The translations under genes and the position numbers were made by a program. From Dreissena polymorpha (taxonomy: Eukaryota > Mollusca > Bivalvia > Myida > Dreissenidae), in the NCBI RefSeq assembly GCF_020536995.1, contig NC_068366.1:18415281-18479280 (forward strand): DNA of 64,000 nucleotides, in the 5' to 3' direction. Position 1 is the stretch's first letter. Each line of letters opens with the position of its first letter. Under the pieces are notes generated by a model. That model saw nothing but the letters and a program-made list of their open reading frames with translations, did no database searches and was not told where the DNA came from. Below are positions 53,187 to 64,000 of the stretch, one piece after another.

Positions 53187-53249
53187 AGCTGTTTGTTATG
53201 TTAAGAAGCTTGTATGCTCCTTTCAGGATGACTGGCGTGGAACCACAGT
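53187..53249 (-). pseudogene. Relic half exon C1
   Basis: It keeps the acceptor side and the first codons of exon A, then diverges at GTACAGCTGTTTG. Confidence 0.65.
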
Positions 53250-53555
53250 CTTCAATACAGAACAAACCCGAACTAAACCGTACACGTAAACATTAACCCT
53301 TCCAACGGATGTTTCCTTATGTGTTTTCTTTAAAGACACTCAATTTACTTTCAATTTACCTTTACAAAGAGTCTGGTCATAAGAATCCATATAATTATTT
53401 GAAGTCAATTTAAAAATATCATATTTAGCCTAAACTGTTTCAACCATAAGACATTGAGTTAACAAGAATTACAGGAGTAACTTAGCAATACAGGTTAACA
53501 AAGAGATTCATTAAATTGAAGAACATATCAAGAGGTTTTATTAATAGCAACATAC

Positions 53556-53729
53556 CTTTTGAAATACAGTTTGCATGTCCCCACGTTGCATTTGCCTGGC
53601 ACATAACCTGGCTAACGTTCGATTCATATCCAGCATCACATGTCACATTTGCAAGCGATCCGTACGTGGTGTTTGTTGTATTTAGAAACGTGTATCTCCC
53701 ATTTAAAACGGCGGGAACGGCACCACAGT
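53556..53729 (-). CDS. Sushi exon B2
   Basis: 174 nt, acceptor TTTAAG, donor GTATGT. Type B consensus: DCGAVPAVLNGRYT, NTTYGSLANVTCDAGYESN, VSQVMCQANATW, CIPK. The four cysteines and the Trp before the last one define the CCP fold. Up to five N-glycosylation sequons. Confidence 0.85.
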
Positions 53730-54056
53730 CTTAAACATTCAGAACAATATTGATATAATCGTTCTTGCCATTTACAAAACCGTTTTAAGATGACGGTTAT
53801 CACTAAAAAATGTTAAAATCGACTAAATTTAAAAAAGCTTATTTTCAGTGCCTTTATATTTTGCGATGGATAAGTTCATGAATGCAATTTTAGTGAAATA
53901 AAACATTTTTAGTTAACGCTCTTAGGTATCGTACACTCATTAACCTTTGCTTTAAAACGCATTGAACCAGTGCAAATCATTTTGCCAAACGTTATACGCC
54001 ATTATATGTGTGGAAACCATTTGAGATAGCAATTAGATCGAAACTATAAATATTAC

Positions 54057-54230
54057 CATTAGGAATGCATTTGGCTGTTGCCCACGTCGCATTTGCCTGG
54101 CACATAATCTGGCTAACGTTTGATTCATATCCAACATCACATGTCACATTTGCTAGCGACGCGTACGTGGTGTTAGATGTGCTTAGAATATTGTATGCTC
54201 CATTCAGGATGACTGGTGTGGAACCACAGT
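54057..54230 (-). CDS. Sushi exon A2
   Basis: 174 nt, acceptor TATTGTAG-type, donor GTAATA. Type A consensus: DCGSTPVILNGAY, NTTYASLANVTCDVGYESN, VSQIMCQANATWATAKCIPN. Here KLLST is NILST. Confidence 0.85.
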
Positions 54231-54466
54231 CTACAATAAAAAACACACCCATACTAAACCTAACACGTCAAGCATAAAACTTTTCAACGGGTGTTTTCTA
54301 TATGTGTGTTCTTCAACGACACTCAATTTTATTCCTGTTTATTCTTCACAACAAGTATGGTCATGAGAATCCATATAATTATTTAAAGTCAAAATTGAAA
54401 TATTCATATTGTAGCCCAAACCATTTCACCCATAAAACATCGAGTAAATAAGAATTACATGTGTAC

Positions 54467-54529
54467 AGGTGTTTGTTATGTTAAGAAGCTTGTATGCTCC
54501 ATTCAGGATGACTGGCGTGGAACCACAGT
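54467..54529 (-). pseudogene. Relic half exon C2
   Basis: It encodes DCGSTPVILNGAYKLLNITN, then loses similarity to exon A and runs to a stop; no donor is evident. Confidence 0.75.
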
Positions 54530-54839
54530 CTTCAATACAAAACAAACCCAAACTAAACCTTACACGTAAAACATAAAACCTTCCAACGGATGTTTCCTAT
54601 ATGTATTTTCTTTAAAGACACTCAATTTTATTCCAATTTAATCTTTACAAAGAGTCTGGTCATAAGAATCCATATAATTATTTGAAGTCAAATTTAAAAT
54701 ATTCATATTGTAGCCTAAACTGTTTCAACCATAAGACATTGAGCTAACAAGGATTACAGCAGTACTTAGCAATAAAGGTTAACAAAGAGATTCATTAAAT
54801 GAAAGATCATATCAAGAGGTTTTATTAATAGCAACATAC

Positions 54840-55013
54840 CTTTTGGAATACAGTTTGCATGTCCCCACGTTGCATTTGCCTGGCACATAACCTGGCTAAC
54901 GTTCGATTCATATCCAGCATCACACGTCACATTTGCAAGCGATCCGTACGTGGTGTTTGTTGTATTTAGAAGCGTGTATCTCCCATTAAAAACGGCGGGA
55001 ACGGCACCACAGT
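54840..55013 (-). CDS. Sushi exon B3
   Basis: 174 nt, frame open. One codon differs in the NG.Y region (AATTTTTAATGGG-type change: LNG to FNG). Confidence 0.85.
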
Positions 55014-55341
55014 CTTAAACATTCAGAACAATATTGATATAATCGTTCTTGCCATTTACAAAACCGTTTTAAGATGAAGGTTATCACTAAAAAAAATCTT
55101 AAAATCGACTAAATTTAAAAAAGCTTATTTTCAGTGCCTTTATATTTTGCGATGGATAAGTTCATGAATGCAATTTTAGTGAAATAAAACATTTTTAGTT
55201 AACGCTCTAAGGTATCGTACACTCATTAACCTTTGCTTTAAAACGCATTGAACCAGTGCAAATCATTATGTCAAACGTTATACGCCATTATATGTGTATA
55301 ACCATTTGTGATAGCAATTAGATCGAAACTATAAATATTAC

Positions 55342-55515
55342 AATTAGGAATGCATTTGGCTGTTGCCCACGTCGCATTTGCCTGGCACATAATCTGGCTA
55401 ACGTTTGATTCATATCCAACATCACATGTCACATTTGCTAGCGACGCGTACGTGGTGTTAAATGTGTTAAGAAGCTTGTATGCTCCATTCAGGATGACTG
55501 GTGTGGAACCACAGT
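55342..55515 (-). CDS. Sushi exon A3, altered exon end
   Basis: 174 nt. The last base before the donor is T instead of G (AATT|GTAATA), which weakens the splice site and would change the junction codon from Asp to Tyr. Confidence 0.8.
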
Positions 55516-55750
55516 CTACAATAGATAACACACCCAAACTAAACCAAACATTTCAAGTATAAAACCTCTCGACGGGTGTTTTCTATATGTGTGTTCTTTA
55601 ACGACACTCCATTTTATTCCAGTTTAACCTTCACAACAAGTATAGTCATGAGAATCCATATAATTATTTTAAGTCAAAATTGAAATATTCATATTGTAGC
55701 CAAAACCGTTTCACCCATAAAACATCGAGTAAATAAGAATTACATGTATA

Positions 55751-55814
55751 CAGGTGTGTGTTATGTTAAGAAGCTTGTATGCTTCATTCAGGATGACTGG
55801 CGTGGAACCACAGT
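55751..55814 (-). pseudogene. Relic half exon C3
   Basis: As C2, with ATGCTTCATTC in place of ATGCTCCATTC. Confidence 0.75.
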
Positions 55815-56123
55815 CTTCAAAACAAAACAAACCCAAACTAAACCTTACACGTAAAACATAAAACCTTCCAACGGATGTTTCCTATATGTGTTTTCTTTAA
55901 AGACACTCAATTTAATTCCAATTTAACCTTTACAAAGAATCTGGTCATAAGAATCCATATAATTACTTGAAGTCAAATTTAAAATATTCATATTGTAGCC
56001 TAAACTGTTTCAACCATAAGACATTAGTTAACAAGGATTACAGGAGTACTTAGCAATAAATGTTAACAAAGAGATTCATTAAATTGAAGAACATATCAAG
56101 AGGTTTTATTAATTGCAACATAC

Positions 56124-56297
56124 CTTTTGGAATACAGTTTGCATGTCCCCACGTTGCATTTGCCTGGCACATAACCTGGCTAACGTTCGATTCATATCCA
56201 GCATCACATGTCACATTTGCAAGCGATCCGTACGTGGTGTTTGTTGTATTTAGAAGCGTGTATCTCCCATTTAAAACGGCGGGAACGGCACCACAGT
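56124..56297 (-). CDS. Sushi exon B4
   Basis: 174 nt, frame open, matches the B2 consensus. Confidence 0.87.
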
Positions 56298-56625
56298 CTT
56301 AAACATTAAGAACAATATTGATATAATCGTTCTTGCCATTTACAAAACCGTTTAAGATAACGGTTGTCACTAAAAATAATGTTAAAATCGACTCAATTTA
56401 AAAAAGCTTATTTTCAGTGCCTTTATATTTTGCGATGGATAAGTTCATGAATGCAATGTTAGTGAAATAAAACATTTTTAGTTAACGCTCTTAGGTATCT
56501 TACACCCATTAACCTTTGCTTTAAAACGCATTGAACCAGTGCAAATCATTTTGTCAAACGTTATACGCCATTATATGTGTGGAAACCATTTGAGATAGCA
56601 ATTAGATCGAAACTATAAATATTAC

Positions 56626-56799
56626 CATTAGGAATGCATTTGGCTTTTGCCCACGTCGCATTTGCCTGGCACATAATAAGGCTAACGTTTGATTCATATC
56701 CAACATCACATGTCACATTTGCTAGCGACGCGTACGTGGTGTTAGATGTGCTTAGAAGCTTGTATGCTCCATTCAGGATGACTGGTGTGGAACCACAGT
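56626..56799 (-). CDS. Sushi exon A4
   Basis: 174 nt, frame open. Differences: VSLIM for VSQIM and WAKAKC for WATAKC. Confidence 0.87.
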
Positions 56800-57034
56800 C
56801 TACAATAGAAAACACACCCATACTAAACCTAACACGTCAAGCATAAAACTTTTCAACGGGTGTTTTCTATATGTGTGTTCTTCAACGATACTCAATTTTA
56901 TTCCTGTTTATCCTACACAACAAGTATGGTCATGAGAATCCATATAATTATTTTAAGCCACAATTGAAATATTCATATTGTAGCCAAAACCGTTTCACCC
57001 ATAAAACATCGAGTAAATAAGAATAACATGTGTA

Positions 57035-57098
57035 CAGGTGTTTGTTATGTTAAGAAGCTTGTATGCTCCATTAAGGATGACTGGCGTGGAACCACAGT
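57035..57098 (-). pseudogene. Relic half exon C4
   Basis: As C2; CATTAAGGATG replaces CATTCAGGATG, and extra T bases follow the acceptor side. Confidence 0.75.
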
Positions 57099-57399
57099 CT
57101 TTTTAATACAAAACAAACCCAAACTAAACCTTACACGTATAACATAAAACCTCCCAACGGATGTTTCCTTTACGAGTTTTCTTTAAAGACACTCAATTTA
57201 ATTCGCATTTAACCTTTACAAAGAGTCTGGTCATAAGAATCCATATAATTATTTGAAGTCAAATTTAAAATATTCATATTGTAGCCTAAACTGTTTCAAC
57301 CATAAGACATTGAGCTAACAAGGATTACAGGAGTACTTAGCAATAAAGGTTAACAAAGAGATTCATTAAATAAAAGAACATATCAAGAGGTTTTATTAC

Positions 57400-57573
57400 C
57401 TTTTGGAATACAGTTTGCATGTCCCCACGTTGCATTTGCCTGACACATAACCTGGCTAACGTTCGATTCATATCCAGCATCACATGTCACATTTGCAAGC
57501 GATCCGTACGTGGTGTTTGTTGTATTTAGAAGCGTGTATCTCCCATTTAAAACGGCGGGAACGGCACCACAGT
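57400..57573 (-). CDS. Sushi exon B5, altered donor
   Basis: 174 nt, frame open. A 12 bp deletion beside the donor changes GTATGT to GTAATA, still a usable site and the same as in A exons. Confidence 0.85.
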
Positions 57574-57902
57574 CTTAAACATTAAGAACAATATTGATAT
57601 AATCGTTCTTGCCATTTACAAAACCGTTTAAGATAACGGTTATCACTAAAAAAAAATGTTAAAATCGACTCAATTTAAAAAAGCTTATTTTCAGTGCCTT
57701 TATATTTTGCGATGGATAAGTTCATGAATGCAATGTTAGTGAAATAAAACATTTTTAGTTAACGCTCTTAGGTATCTTACACTCATTAACCATTGCTTTA
57801 AAACGCATTGAACCAGTGCAAATCATTTTGTCAAACGTTATACGCCATTATATGTGTGGAAACCATTTGAGATAGCAATTAGATCGAAACTATAAATATT
57901 AC

Positions 57903-58076
57903 CATTAGGAATGCATTTGGCTGTTGCCCACGTCGCATTTGCCTGGCATATAATCTGGCTAACGTTTGATTCATATCCAACATCACATGTCACATTTGCT
58001 AGCGACGCGTACGTGGTGTTAGATGTGCTTAGAAGCTTGTATGCTCCATTCAGGATGACTGGTGTGGAACCACAGT
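57903..58076 (-). CDS. Sushi exon A5
   Basis: 174 nt, frame open. The third cysteine is preserved but VSQIMC is VSQIIC. Confidence 0.87.
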
Positions 58077-58311
58077 CTACAATAGAAAACACACCCATAC
58101 TAAACCTAACACGTCAAACATAAAACTTTTCAACGGGTGTTTTCTATATGTGTGTTCTTCAACGATATTCAATTTTATATCTGTTTATCCTACACAACAA
58201 GTATGGTCATGAGAATCCATATAATTATTTTAAGCCACAATTGAAATATTCATATTGTAGCCAAAACCGTTTCACCCATAAAACATCGAGTAAATAAGAA
58301 TAACATGTGTA

Positions 58312-58375
58312 CAGGTGTTTGTTATGTTAAGAAGCTTGTATGCTCCATTAAGGATGACTGGCGTGGAACCACAGT
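58312..58375 (-). pseudogene. Relic half exon C5
   Basis: Shares the CATTAAGGATG variant with C4, so units 4 and 5 are sister copies. Confidence 0.75.
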
Positions 58376-58685
58376 CTTTAATACAAAACAAACCCAAACT
58401 AAACCTTACACGTAAAACATAAAACCTTCCAACGGATGTTTCCTTTACGAGTTTTCTTTAAAGACACTCAATTTAATTCGCATTTAACCTTTACAAAGAG
58501 TCTGGTCATAAGAATCCATATAATTATTTGAAATCAAATTTAAAATATTCATATTGAAGACTAAACTGTTTCAACCATAAGACATTAAGTTAACAAGGAT
58601 TACAGGAGTAGTTAGCAATAAAGGTTAACAAAGAGATTCATTAAATTGAAGAACATATCAAGAGGTTTTATTTATAACAACATAC

Positions 58686-58859
58686 CTTTTGGAATACAGT
58701 TTGCATGTCCCCACGTTGCATTTGCCTGGCACATAACCTGGCTAACGTTCGATTCATATCCAGCATCACACGTCACATTTGCAAGCGATCCGTACGTGGT
58801 GTTTGTTGTATTTAGAAGCGTGTATCTCCCATTTAAAACGGCGGGAACGGCACCACAGT
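58686..58859 (-). CDS. Sushi exon B6
   Basis: 174 nt, frame open, matches the B consensus. Confidence 0.87.
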
Positions 58860-59186
58860 CTTAAACATTCAGAACAATATTGATATAATCGTTCTTGCCA
58901 TTTACCAAACCGTTTTAAGATGAAGGTTATCACTAAAAAAATCTTAAAATCGACTAAATTTAAAAAAGCTTATTTTCAGTGCCTTTATATTTTGCGATGG
59001 ATAAGTTCATGAATGCAATTTTAGTGAAATAAAACATTTTTAGTTAACGCTCTTAGGTACCGTACACTCATTAACCTTTGAATTAAAACGCATTGAACCA
59101 GTGCAAATCATTATGTCAAACGTTATACGCCATTATATGTGTATAACCAATTGAGATAGCAATTAGATCGAAACTATAAATATTAC

Positions 59187-59360
59187 CATTAGGAATGCAT
59201 TTGGCTGTTGCCCACGTCGCATTTGCCTGGCACATAATCTGGCTAACGTTTGATTCATATCCAACATCACATGTCACATTTGCTAGCGACGCGTACGTGG
59301 TGTTAGATGTGTTAAGAAGCTTGTATGCTCCATTCAGGATGACTGGTGTGGAACCACAGT
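59187..59360 (-). CDS. Sushi exon A6
   Basis: 174 nt, frame open. LLNTSNTTY variant; shares the flanking GATAACACACCC with A3, so units 3 and 6 are close relatives. Confidence 0.87.
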
Positions 59361-59596
59361 CTACAATAGATAACACACCCAAACTAAACCTAACATCTCA
59401 AGTATAAAACCTCTCAACGGGTGTTTTCTATATGTGTGTTCTTTAACGACACTCCATTTTATTCCAGTTTAACCTTCACAACAAGTATGGTCATGAGAAT
59501 CCATATAATTATTTTAAGTCAAAATTGAAATATTCATATTGTAGCCAAAACCGTTTCACCCATAAAACATCGAGTAAATAAGAATTACATGTGTAC

Positions 59597-59659
59597 AGGT
59601 GTTTGTTATGTTAAGAAGCTTGTATGCTTCATTCAGGATGACTGGCGTGGAACCACAGT
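59597..59659 (-). pseudogene. Relic half exon C6
   Basis: Carries the same ATGCTTCATTC variant as C3. Confidence 0.75.
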
Positions 59660-59968
59660 CTTCAAAACAAAACAAACCCAAACTAAACCTTACACGTAAA
59701 ACATAAAACCTTCCAACGGATGTTTCCTATATGTGTTTTCTTTAAAGACACTCAATTTAATTCTAATTTAACCTTTACAAAGAATCTGGTCATAAGAATC
59801 CACATAATTACTTGAAGTCAAATTTTAAATATTCATATTGTAGCCTAAACTGTTTCAACCATAAGACATTATTTAACAAGAATTACAGGAGTACTTAGCA
59901 ATAAAGGTTAACAAAGAGATTCATTAAATTGAAGAACATATCAAGAGGTTTTATTAATAGCAACATAC

Positions 59969-60142
59969 CTTTTGGAATACAGTTTGCATGTCCCCACGTT
60001 GCATTTGCCTGGCACATAACCTGGCTAACGTTCGATTCATATCCAGCATCACATATCACATTTGCAAGCGATCCGTACGTGGTGTTTGTTGTATTTAGAA
60101 GCGTGTATCTTCCATTTAAAACGGCGGGAACGGCACCACAGT
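59969..60142 (-). CDS. Sushi exon B7
   Basis: 174 nt, frame open. CATATCACA here changes NVTC to NVIC, losing one glycosylation sequon. Confidence 0.86.
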
Positions 60143-60470
60143 CTTAAACATTCAGAACAATATTGATATAATCGTTCTTGCCATTTACAAAACCGTTTAA
60201 GATAACGGTTGTCACTTAAAATAATGTTAAAATCGACTAAATTTAAAAGAGCTTATTTTCAGTGCCTTTATATTTTGCGATGGATAAGTTCATGAATGCA
60301 ATTTTAGTGAAATAAAACATTTTTAGTTAACGCTCTTAGGTATCGTACACTCATTAACCTTTGCTTTAAAACGCATTGAACCAGTGCAAATCATGTTGTC
60401 AAACGTTATACGCCATTATATGTGTGGAAACCATTTGAGATAGCAATTAGATCGAAACTATAAATATTAC

Positions 60471-60644
60471 CATTAGGAATGCATTTGGCTGTTGCCCACG
60501 TCGCATTTGCCTGGCACATAATCTGGCTCACGTTTGATTCATATCCAACATCACATGTCACATTTGCTAGCGACGCGTACGTGGTGTTAAATGTTCTTAG
60601 AAGCTTGTATGCTCCATTCAGGATGACTGGTGTGGAACCACAGT
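60471..60644 (-). CDS. Sushi exon A7, A/C recombinant
   Basis: 174 nt, frame open. Its 5' flank is of C type (CAGTCTTCAATACAAAAC instead of CAGTCTACAATAGAAAAC), and no half exon C follows before B8. The unit is 986 bp, about 298 bp short. Confidence 0.87.
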
Positions 60645-60954
60645 CTTCAATACAAAACAAACCCAAACTAAACCTTACACGTAAAACATAAAACCTTCCA
60701 ACGGATGTTTCCTATATGTGTTTTCTTAAAAGACACTCAATTTAATTCCAATTTAACCTTTACAAAGAGTCTGGTCATAACAATCCATATAATTACTTGA
60801 AGTCAAATTCAAAATATTCATATTGTAGCCTAAACTGTTTCAACCATAAGACATTGAGTTAACAAGGATTACAGGAGTACTTAGCAATAAAGGTTAACAA
60901 AGAGATTCATTAAATTGAAGAACTTATCAAGAGGTTTTATGAATAGCAACATAC

Positions 60955-61128
60955 CTTTTGGAATACAGTTTACATGTCCCCACGTTGCATTTGCCTGGCA
61001 CATAACCTGGCTAACGTTCGATTCATATCCAGCATCACATATCACATTTGCAAGCGATCCGTATGTGGTGTTTGTTGTATTTAGAAGCGTGTATCTCCCA
61101 TTTAAAACGGCGGGAACGGCAACACAGT
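60955..61128 (-). CDS. Sushi exon B8
   Basis: 174 nt, frame open. The conserved DCGAV reads DCVAV (GGT to GTT), and NVTC is NVIC as in B7. Confidence 0.85.
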
Positions 61129-61458
61129 CTTAAACATTCAGAACAATATTAATATAATCGTTCTTGCCATTTACAAAACCGTTTTAAGATGACGGTTATC
61201 ACTAAAAATAATTGTAAAAATCGACTAAATTTAAAAAAGCTTATTTTCAGTGCCTTTATATTTTGCGATGTATAAGTTCATGAATGCAATTTTAGTGAAA
61301 TAAAACATTTTTAGTTAACGCTCTTAGGTATCGTACACTCATTAACCTTTGCTTTAAAACGCATTGAACCAGTGCAAATCATTATGTCAAACGTTATACG
61401 CCATAATATGTGTGGAAACCATTTGAGATAGCAATTAGATCGAAACTATAAATATTAC

Positions 61459-61632
61459 CATTAGGAATGCATTTGGCTGTTGCCCACGTCGCATTTGCCT
61501 GGCACATAATCTGGCTAACGTTTGATTCATATCCAACATCACATGTCACATTTGCTAGAGACGCGTACGTGGTGTTAGTTGTGTTTAGAAGCTTGTATGC
61601 TCCATTCAGGATGACTGGTGTGGACCCACAGT
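61459..61632 (-). CDS. Sushi exon A8
   Basis: 174 nt, frame open; LLNTTNTTY variant. Confidence 0.87.
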
Positions 61633-61864
61633 CTACAATAGAAAACACACCCAAACTAAACCTAACACGTCAAGCATAAAACCTTTCAACGGGTGTTTTC
61701 TATATGAGTGTTCTTAAACGACACTCCATTTTATTCCAGTTTAACCTTCACAACAAGCATGGTCATGAGAATCCATATAATCATTTTAAGTCAAAATCGA
61801 AATATTCATATTGTAGACAAAACCGTTTCACCCATAAAAAATCGAGTAAATAAGAATTACTACA

Positions 61865-61926
61865 TCTATTTGTTATGTTAAGAAGCTTGTATGCTCCATT
61901 CAGGATGACTGGCGTGGAACCACAGT
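61865..61926 (-). pseudogene. Relic half exon C8
   Basis: Shorter on its inner side (a small deletion near TACTACATCTATTTG). Confidence 0.73.
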
Positions 61927-62236
61927 CTTCAATACAAAACAAACCCAAACAAAACCTTACACGTAAAACATAAAACCTTCCAACGGATGTTTCCTATATG
62001 TGTTTTCTTTAAAGACACTCACTTATATTCCAATTTAACCTTTACAAAGAGTCTGGTCATAAGAATCCATATAATTATTTGAAGTCAAATTTAAAATATT
62101 CATATTGTAGCCTAAACTGTTTCAACCATAAGACATTGAGTAAACAAGGATTACATGAGTACTTAGCAATAAAGGTTAACAAAGAGATTCATTAAATTGA
62201 AGAACATATCAAGAGGTTTTCTTAATAGCAACATAC

Positions 62237-62410
62237 CTTTTGGAATACAGTTTGCATGTCCCCACGTTGCATTTGCCTGGCACATAACCTGGCTAACGTT
62301 CGATTCATATCCAGCATCACATGTAACATTTGCAAGCGATCCGTACGTGGTGTTTGTTGTATTTAGAAGCGTGTATCTCCCATTTAAAACAGCGAGAATG
62401 GCACCACAGT
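62237..62410 (-). CDS. Sushi exon B9
   Basis: 174 nt, frame open. PAVLNG is LAVLNG here (AGCGAGAATGGC in the plus strand). Confidence 0.86.
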
Positions 62411-62738
62411 CTTAAACATTAAGAACAATATTGATATAATCGTTCTTGCTATTTACAAAACCGTTTTAAGATGACGGTAATCACAAAAAAAATGTTAAAA
62501 TCGACTCAATTTAAAAAAGCTTATTTTCAGTGCCTTTATATTTTGCGATGGATAAGTTCGTGAATGCAATTTTAGTGAAATAAAACATTTTTAGTTAACG
62601 CTCTTAGGTACCGTACACTCATTAACCTTTGCTTTAAAACGCATTGAACCTGTGCAAATCATTATGGAAAACATTATACGCCATTATATGTGTAGAAACC
62701 ATTTGAGATAGCAATTAGATCGAAACTATAAATATTAC

Positions 62739-62912
62739 CACTAGGAATGCATTTGGCTGTTGCCCACGTCGCATTTGCCTGGCACATAATCTGGCTAATG
62801 TTTGATTCATATCCAACATCACATGTCACATTTGCTAGCGACGCGTACGTGGTGTTAGTTGTGTTTAGAAGCTTGTATGCTCCATTCAGGATGACTGGTG
62901 TGGAACCACAGT
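62739..62912 (-). CDS. Sushi exon A9
   Basis: 174 nt, frame open. SNVSQ is SNISQ and CIPN is CIPS. Confidence 0.87.
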
Positions 62913-63147
62913 CTACAATAGAAAACACACCCAAACTAAACCTAACACGTCAAGCATAAAACCTTTCAACGGGTGTTTTCTATATGTGTGTTCTTCAACG
63001 ACACTCCATTTTATTCCAGTTTAACCTTCACAACAAGTATGGTCATGAGAATACATATAATCATTTTAAGTCAAAATTGAAATATTCATATTGTAGCCAA
63101 AACAGTTTCACCCATAAAACATCGAGTAAATAAGAATTACATGTGTA

Positions 63148-63211
63148 CAGCTGTTTGTTATGTAAAGAAGCTTGTATGCTCCATTCAGGATAACTGGCTT
63201 GGAACCACAGT
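63148..63211 (-). pseudogene. Relic half exon C9
   Basis: As the others, with GATAACTGGCTTGG variants. Confidence 0.73.
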
Positions 63212-63520
63212 CTTCAATACAACACACACCCAAAGTAAACCTTACACGTAAAACATAAAACCTTCCAACGGATGTTTCCTATATGTGTTTTCTTTAAAGA
63301 CACTCATTTAATTCCAATTTAACCTTTACAAAGAGTCTGGTCATAAGAATCCATATAATTATTTGAAGTCAAATTTAAAATATTCATATTGTAGCCTAAA
63401 CTGTTTCAAATATAAGACATTGAGTTAACAAGGATTACATGAGTACTTAGCAATAAAGGTTAACAAAGAGATTCATTAAATTGAAGAACATATCAAGAGG
63501 TTTTATTAATAACAACATAC

Positions 63521-63694
63521 CTTTTGGAATACAGTTTGCATGTCCCCACGTTGCATTTGCCTGGCACATAACCTGGCTAACATTCGATTCATATCCAGCA
63601 TCACATGTCACATTTGCAAGCGATCCGTACGTGGTGTTTGTTGTATTTAGAAGCGTGTATATCCCATTTAAAACGGCGGGAACGGCACCACAGT
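63521..63694 (-). CDS. Sushi exon B10
   Basis: 174 nt, frame open. The next unit's A exon would begin just past the window's edge, since its lead sequence (GAAACCATTTGAGATAGCAA) is the last thing seen. Confidence 0.86.
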
Positions 63695-64000
63695 CTTAAA
63701 CATTTAGAACAATATTGATATAATCGTTCTTGCCATTTACAAAACCGTTTTAAGATGACGGTTATCACTAAAAAAAAATGTTAAAATCGACTAAATTTAA
63801 AAACGCTTATTTTCAGTGCCTTTATATTATGCGATGTATAAGTTCATGAATGCAATTTTAGTGAAATAAAACATTTTTAGTTAACGCTCTTAGGTACCGT
63901 ACACTCATTAACCTTTGCTTTAAAACGCATTGAACCAGTGCAAATCATTATGACAAACGTTATACGCCATTATATGTGAAGAAACCATTTGAGATAGCAA

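Larger units (their letters stand above)
51519..64000 (-). repeat. Tandem array of ~1,285 bp units with sushi (CCP) exons, running off the window
   Basis: The word CCCCACGTTGCATTTGCCTG in exon B recurs about every 1,272-1,287 bp, except one 986 bp step (59,993 to 60,979). A full unit, read on the minus strand, is exon B, relic half exon C, exon A, with introns as similar as the exons. Regions upstream of A and C (each about 300 bp, sharing CATAAGAATCCATATAATTA-like words) are themselves related, so the unit arose by an older internal duplication before the array expanded. All complete exons are 174 nt and phase 1 to 1, so any number can be joined. At least 19 complete sushi exons are seen. 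The product is probably a secreted or surface protein with tandem CCP domains; signal peptide and C-terminus are not in view. Confidence 0.88.

Noticed and set aside
54065-63699. Repeated ~70-codon plus-strand frames across the sushi array
   Set aside because: They are the antisense of the 174-nt sushi exons. The minus strand has the conserved cysteines, splice sites and phase; the plus frames have none of these.
51519-64000. CRISPR-like regular spacing
   Set aside because: The repeat unit is 1.28 kb with coding exons and introns in animal DNA; there is no short repeat/spacer pattern.

Overview
The window is animal nuclear DNA, most likely from a heterodont bivalve mollusc. Genes are split into many small exons with GT-AG introns, the DNA is AT-rich, and the dispersed repeats are of a bivalve type (the 'GTCGTCCC...TTAGCCTGTGC' family, a tRNA-derived SINE, and 'TGACCTTTGACC' repeats). 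The species call rests on remembered repeat families, not on a search.

Layout. (1) 1-5352: no gene I can support; a small inverted-repeat element, dispersed repeats, and a ~225 bp direct duplication (1-225 and 4135-4372). (2) 5353-38726, + strand: 40 exons whose splice phases join without a break into about 2,200 codons. They encode the C-terminal part, perhaps nearly all, of a large single-pass membrane protein with about 17 divergent cadherin-like repeats, one membrane helix and a basic tail of about 185 residues. The first eight repeats are four tandem copies of a two-repeat unit encoded by four exon types (a, b, c, d), rich in cysteine. The 5' exon or exons with the signal peptide were not found. 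Its introns hold a LINE fragment, a TTAA-flanked element with a tRNA-like promoter, a PIF/Harbinger DNA transposon of about 4.2 kb, and several tandem repeats that run up to splice acceptors. (3) 38727-41600: 3' UTR with a perfect 38-nt palindrome, then repeats. (4) 41601-49920, - strand: the C-terminal two thirds of a RAD52 homologue. Its N-terminal exons are absent and two exons do not keep frame. (5) 51419-51518: a 100-N assembly gap. (6) 51519-64000, - strand: a tandem array of about ten 1.28-kb units. Each unit holds two complete sushi (CCP) exons (types A and B) and usually a relic half exon (C). The array runs off the window's right edge.

The three loci have no evident shared pathway. 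The cadherin-like protein and the sushi array look like cell-surface or secreted products built by tandem duplication of phase-1 exon modules; RAD52 is a conserved single-strand annealing protein of DNA repair. Exon limits come from reading splice consensus and phase by eye; no alignment or transcript was available.
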